A model generated the notes under the pieces. It ran no database searches. It was not told the origin of the DNA and saw nothing but the letters and a program-made list of their open reading frames with translations. 25,036 nucleotides of DNA from contig CAYVXE010000062.1 in assembly GCA_964455375.1 (NCBI GenBank), positions 1 through 25,036 of the forward strand. Reading direction: 5' to 3'. A program made the position numbers and the translations under genes. The DNA is from CAYVXE01 sp964455375 (lineage in GTDB: Bacteria > Zhuqueibacterota > Zhuqueibacteria > Oceanimicrobiales > Oceanimicrobiaceae). Below are positions 23,534-25,036 of this stretch, piece by piece (the stretch's first letter is position 1; every line of letters starts with the position of its first letter).

Positions 23534-25036
23534 TCATTCAAGAACATCCAGCGGTGAAACATACGTTCCGTTTTTTTCTATAAGCAGACGCAGCCGTTTA
23601 ATTTCGAACAAGTCGGAAGGTAGCAGGTACATTTCACGTAAAACAACCTCCGGCCGTACCCCACCCTGACTGCCGGTCTGTAAAATCATTCTTAAGTGTA
23701 AAGGGGTCACAGAATTTTCAACGGTGATTTCCTGAATCAGCGGTCTGATATCCTGAATTTTGGTTTTTCCTTTACTCGTTTTTGTGACGTTTATATTTTC
23801 CTTTTGCAGAAGTTTTTTTACTAAATTTTTATGCAATTCAACAGCAATTTCTTGCCAATCGCCGTTTAAAATCTGTTTTAATTCATGCGATAGTTGAGCA
23901 GAATCAAAAGTTACTGAATATTCTGCCGCATGAATAATTTTAAACAATGAATCCGATTTGCGGTCTATTTTGATAATCTGCAGAAAATTTAAATCAATTG
24001 GCAACTGTGCATTCAGGCGATCTTTTAAAACTCCCGGGTCAATTTCAACAGATGTTTCAAAGTCGAGATATTCTTCGGCGCTTTCCGTGCCGACGCCAAG
24101 CGCAGGACCAAACGAAATAACCGGCGCCGGATGAAAGCCTTCGCTGAATTTCAACGGAATGCCCGACCTGTTGAATGCTCTCGTAAACATCCTTGTCAAG
24201 TCCAGCGCTGACAAAAACCGGTAGTTTTTTAGTTTGGAATAAGCGGCACGGTAGCGGGTGACTTCCTCAGCTTTGCCGGGGAGGTTCACCACCGTTTCAG
24301 CCGGCGCACTAGTTTTTTCCAGGCTGTTCCAGCTTGCAATTCTTTGGCTCCGGATTGCATCCAAATCACATTCGAGGCCGCAATGATAGCAAACCAGTTT
24401 GTCACTTTCCGACGGTTTGCCGAGATCGGTGCGGTTGAGGTCTCCTTTCTTTTTGAACGGCTTCTCGCAGGCAGGAGAGAAACGCCCTTTTAGCGCACGT
24501 TTTAGCTCCTGCACCAACCACTCTTTTTTTACCAGAGAATCCAGGTGATCCCAGGGCAGAGCGGCGTTTAGCGGAATGTCTTTATGCCATATATCCGTGT
24601 CAATATTTAATTCAGCAAACGTTTCCCGCCAGATCTCCAAATTAATTTGGTCTGTCCACGCGTCCAGCCTCGCTCCCTTTTTGTAAGCGACTTCCAACGC
24701 TTTACACAACCGCCGGTCTCCTCGTGAAAAGATTGTTTCAAGCCAGGTGTGTTGAACATCGTGCCATTTAAACCGTAACCGTTTGTATCGTTTGATTAGA
24801 TTTAACAGATATTTCTGTTTTTCCCGCAAGGATTCGGTGTCTTCGAGTCCCAGCCATTGAAACGGTGCGTGTGGTTTGGGAATGTGCGATGACACACTGA
24901 TGGTCACCTGTGCTTTTTTGCCGTGCTGTTTTTCCGCCAGAAAGAGAATCTTCTTCCCGAGTTCGACAATTGCTTTAAGATCTTCTTCGGTCTCCGTGGG
25001 CAGGCCGATCATAAAATAGAGCTTAATGTGACTCCA
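23534..25036 (-). CDS. Radical SAM protein with DUF2344 domain, 5' end outside the window
   Basis: C-terminal part of a two-domain protein of the radical SAM-DUF2344 fusion type (TIGR03960/TIGR03936-like, from memory). The frame is open to the window edge: W-S-H-I-K-L-Y-F precedes the internal MIGLPTETEED, the end of the radical SAM barrel, so the CxxxCxxC cluster site lies beyond the window. After a linker with a CYHCGLECD motif, the DUF2344 domain starts near YRAAYSKLKNYRFLSALDLTRMF and includes GIPLKFSEGFHPAPVISFGPALGVG. About 500 residues are visible. The role is unknown; in many genomes such genes lie near RNase E/G and ribosomal protein L21, which suggests an RNA-related job, but that context is not visible here. 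Confidence 0.88.
   Translation of the reverse strand, partial: WSHIKLYFMIGLPTETEEDLKAIVELGKKILFLAEKQHGKKAQVTISVSSHIPKPHAPFQWLGLEDTESLREKQKYLLNLIKRYKRLRFKWHDVQHTWLETIFSRGDRRLCKALEVAYKKGARLDAWTDQINLEIWRETFAELNIDTDIWHKDIPLNAALPWDHLDSLVKKEWLVQELKRALKGRFSPACEKPFKKKGDLNRTDLGKPSESDKLVCYHCGLECDLDAIRSQRIASWNSLEKTSAPAETVVNLPGKAEEVTRYRAAYSKLKNYRFLSALDLTRMFTRAFNRSGIPLKFSEGFHPAPVISFGPALGVGTESAEEYLDFETSVEIDPGVLKDRLNAQLPIDLNFLQIIKIDRKSDSLFKIIHAAEYSVTFDSAQLSHELKQILNGDWQEIAVELHKNLVKKLLQKENINVTKTSKGKTKIQDIRPLIQEITVENSVTPLHLRMILQTGSQGGVRPEVVLREMYLLPSDLFEIKRLRLLIEKNGTYVSPLDVLE

Noticed and set aside
23286..23537. 83-codon minus-strand frame with an RPFGFAQGD-like stretch
   Set aside because: That peptide is just the translated REP-like hairpin, a familiar source of false small proteins.

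Overview
The window is 25 kb of a draft bacterial scaffold. Two runs of exactly 100 N (1179-1278 and 3626-3725) mark unsequenced gaps. Every gene I can support lies on the minus strand, so transcription runs from the right edge to the left. I see no tRNA, rRNA, CRISPR array, transposase or phage gene. The gene set is RNase Y, MiaB, MtaB, a radical SAM-DUF2344 protein, a SUF operon with SufU, CcmE/CcmF and an outer-membrane barrel protein. It suggests a Gram-negative, non-proteobacterial lineage, perhaps of the Fibrobacterota-Chlorobiota-Bacteroidota-Calditrichota type. That placement is inference; no marker in the window settles it.

Layout, in the direction of transcription. (1) 25036-19877 holds a radical SAM/DUF2344 protein cut by the window edge, a 219-base spacer with a REP-like hairpin, a secreted beta-barrel protein, and the tRNA methylthiotransferases mtaB and miaB. 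(2) 19855-18683 is a glutaryl-CoA-dehydrogenase-like gene. (3) 18572-13503 holds a DUF2203 gene, an unrecognised Cys-rich protein, rny, then ccmE and ccmF of cytochrome c maturation, ending at a strong hairpin terminator. (4) 13396-6577 is a complete SUF iron-sulfur operon in the order rrf2/iscR-like, sufA-like, sufB, sufC, sufD, sufS, sufT-like (DUF59), sufU. It starts from a good sigma70 promoter with an IscR type-1-like palindrome on the expected transcription start. (5) 6384-9 is a fatty-acid or acyl-CoA catabolic cluster: enoyl-CoA hydratase, two paralogous aldehyde dehydrogenases, a second enoyl-CoA hydratase-family protein lacking one catalytic Glu, thiolase and acyl-CoA dehydrogenase.

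How they fit together. The SUF genes build Fe-S clusters that MiaB, MtaB and the radical SAM protein need, and the first gene looks like a cluster-sensing repressor of its own operon. The CcmE here has the CxxxY heme-attachment motif instead of the usual HxxxY. The catabolic cluster could oxidise an aldehyde to an acid and shorten acyl-CoAs, but it has neither a 3-hydroxyacyl-CoA dehydrogenase nor an acyl-CoA ligase in view.

Most of the window is ordinary core metabolism. The points most worth a second look are the IscR-like regulator with its operator, the CxxxY CcmE, the REP-like hairpins with changed but still paired stems, the hairpin between sufB and sufC, the active-site change in one hydratase, and the unrecognised Cx6Cx4Cx6C protein before rny.
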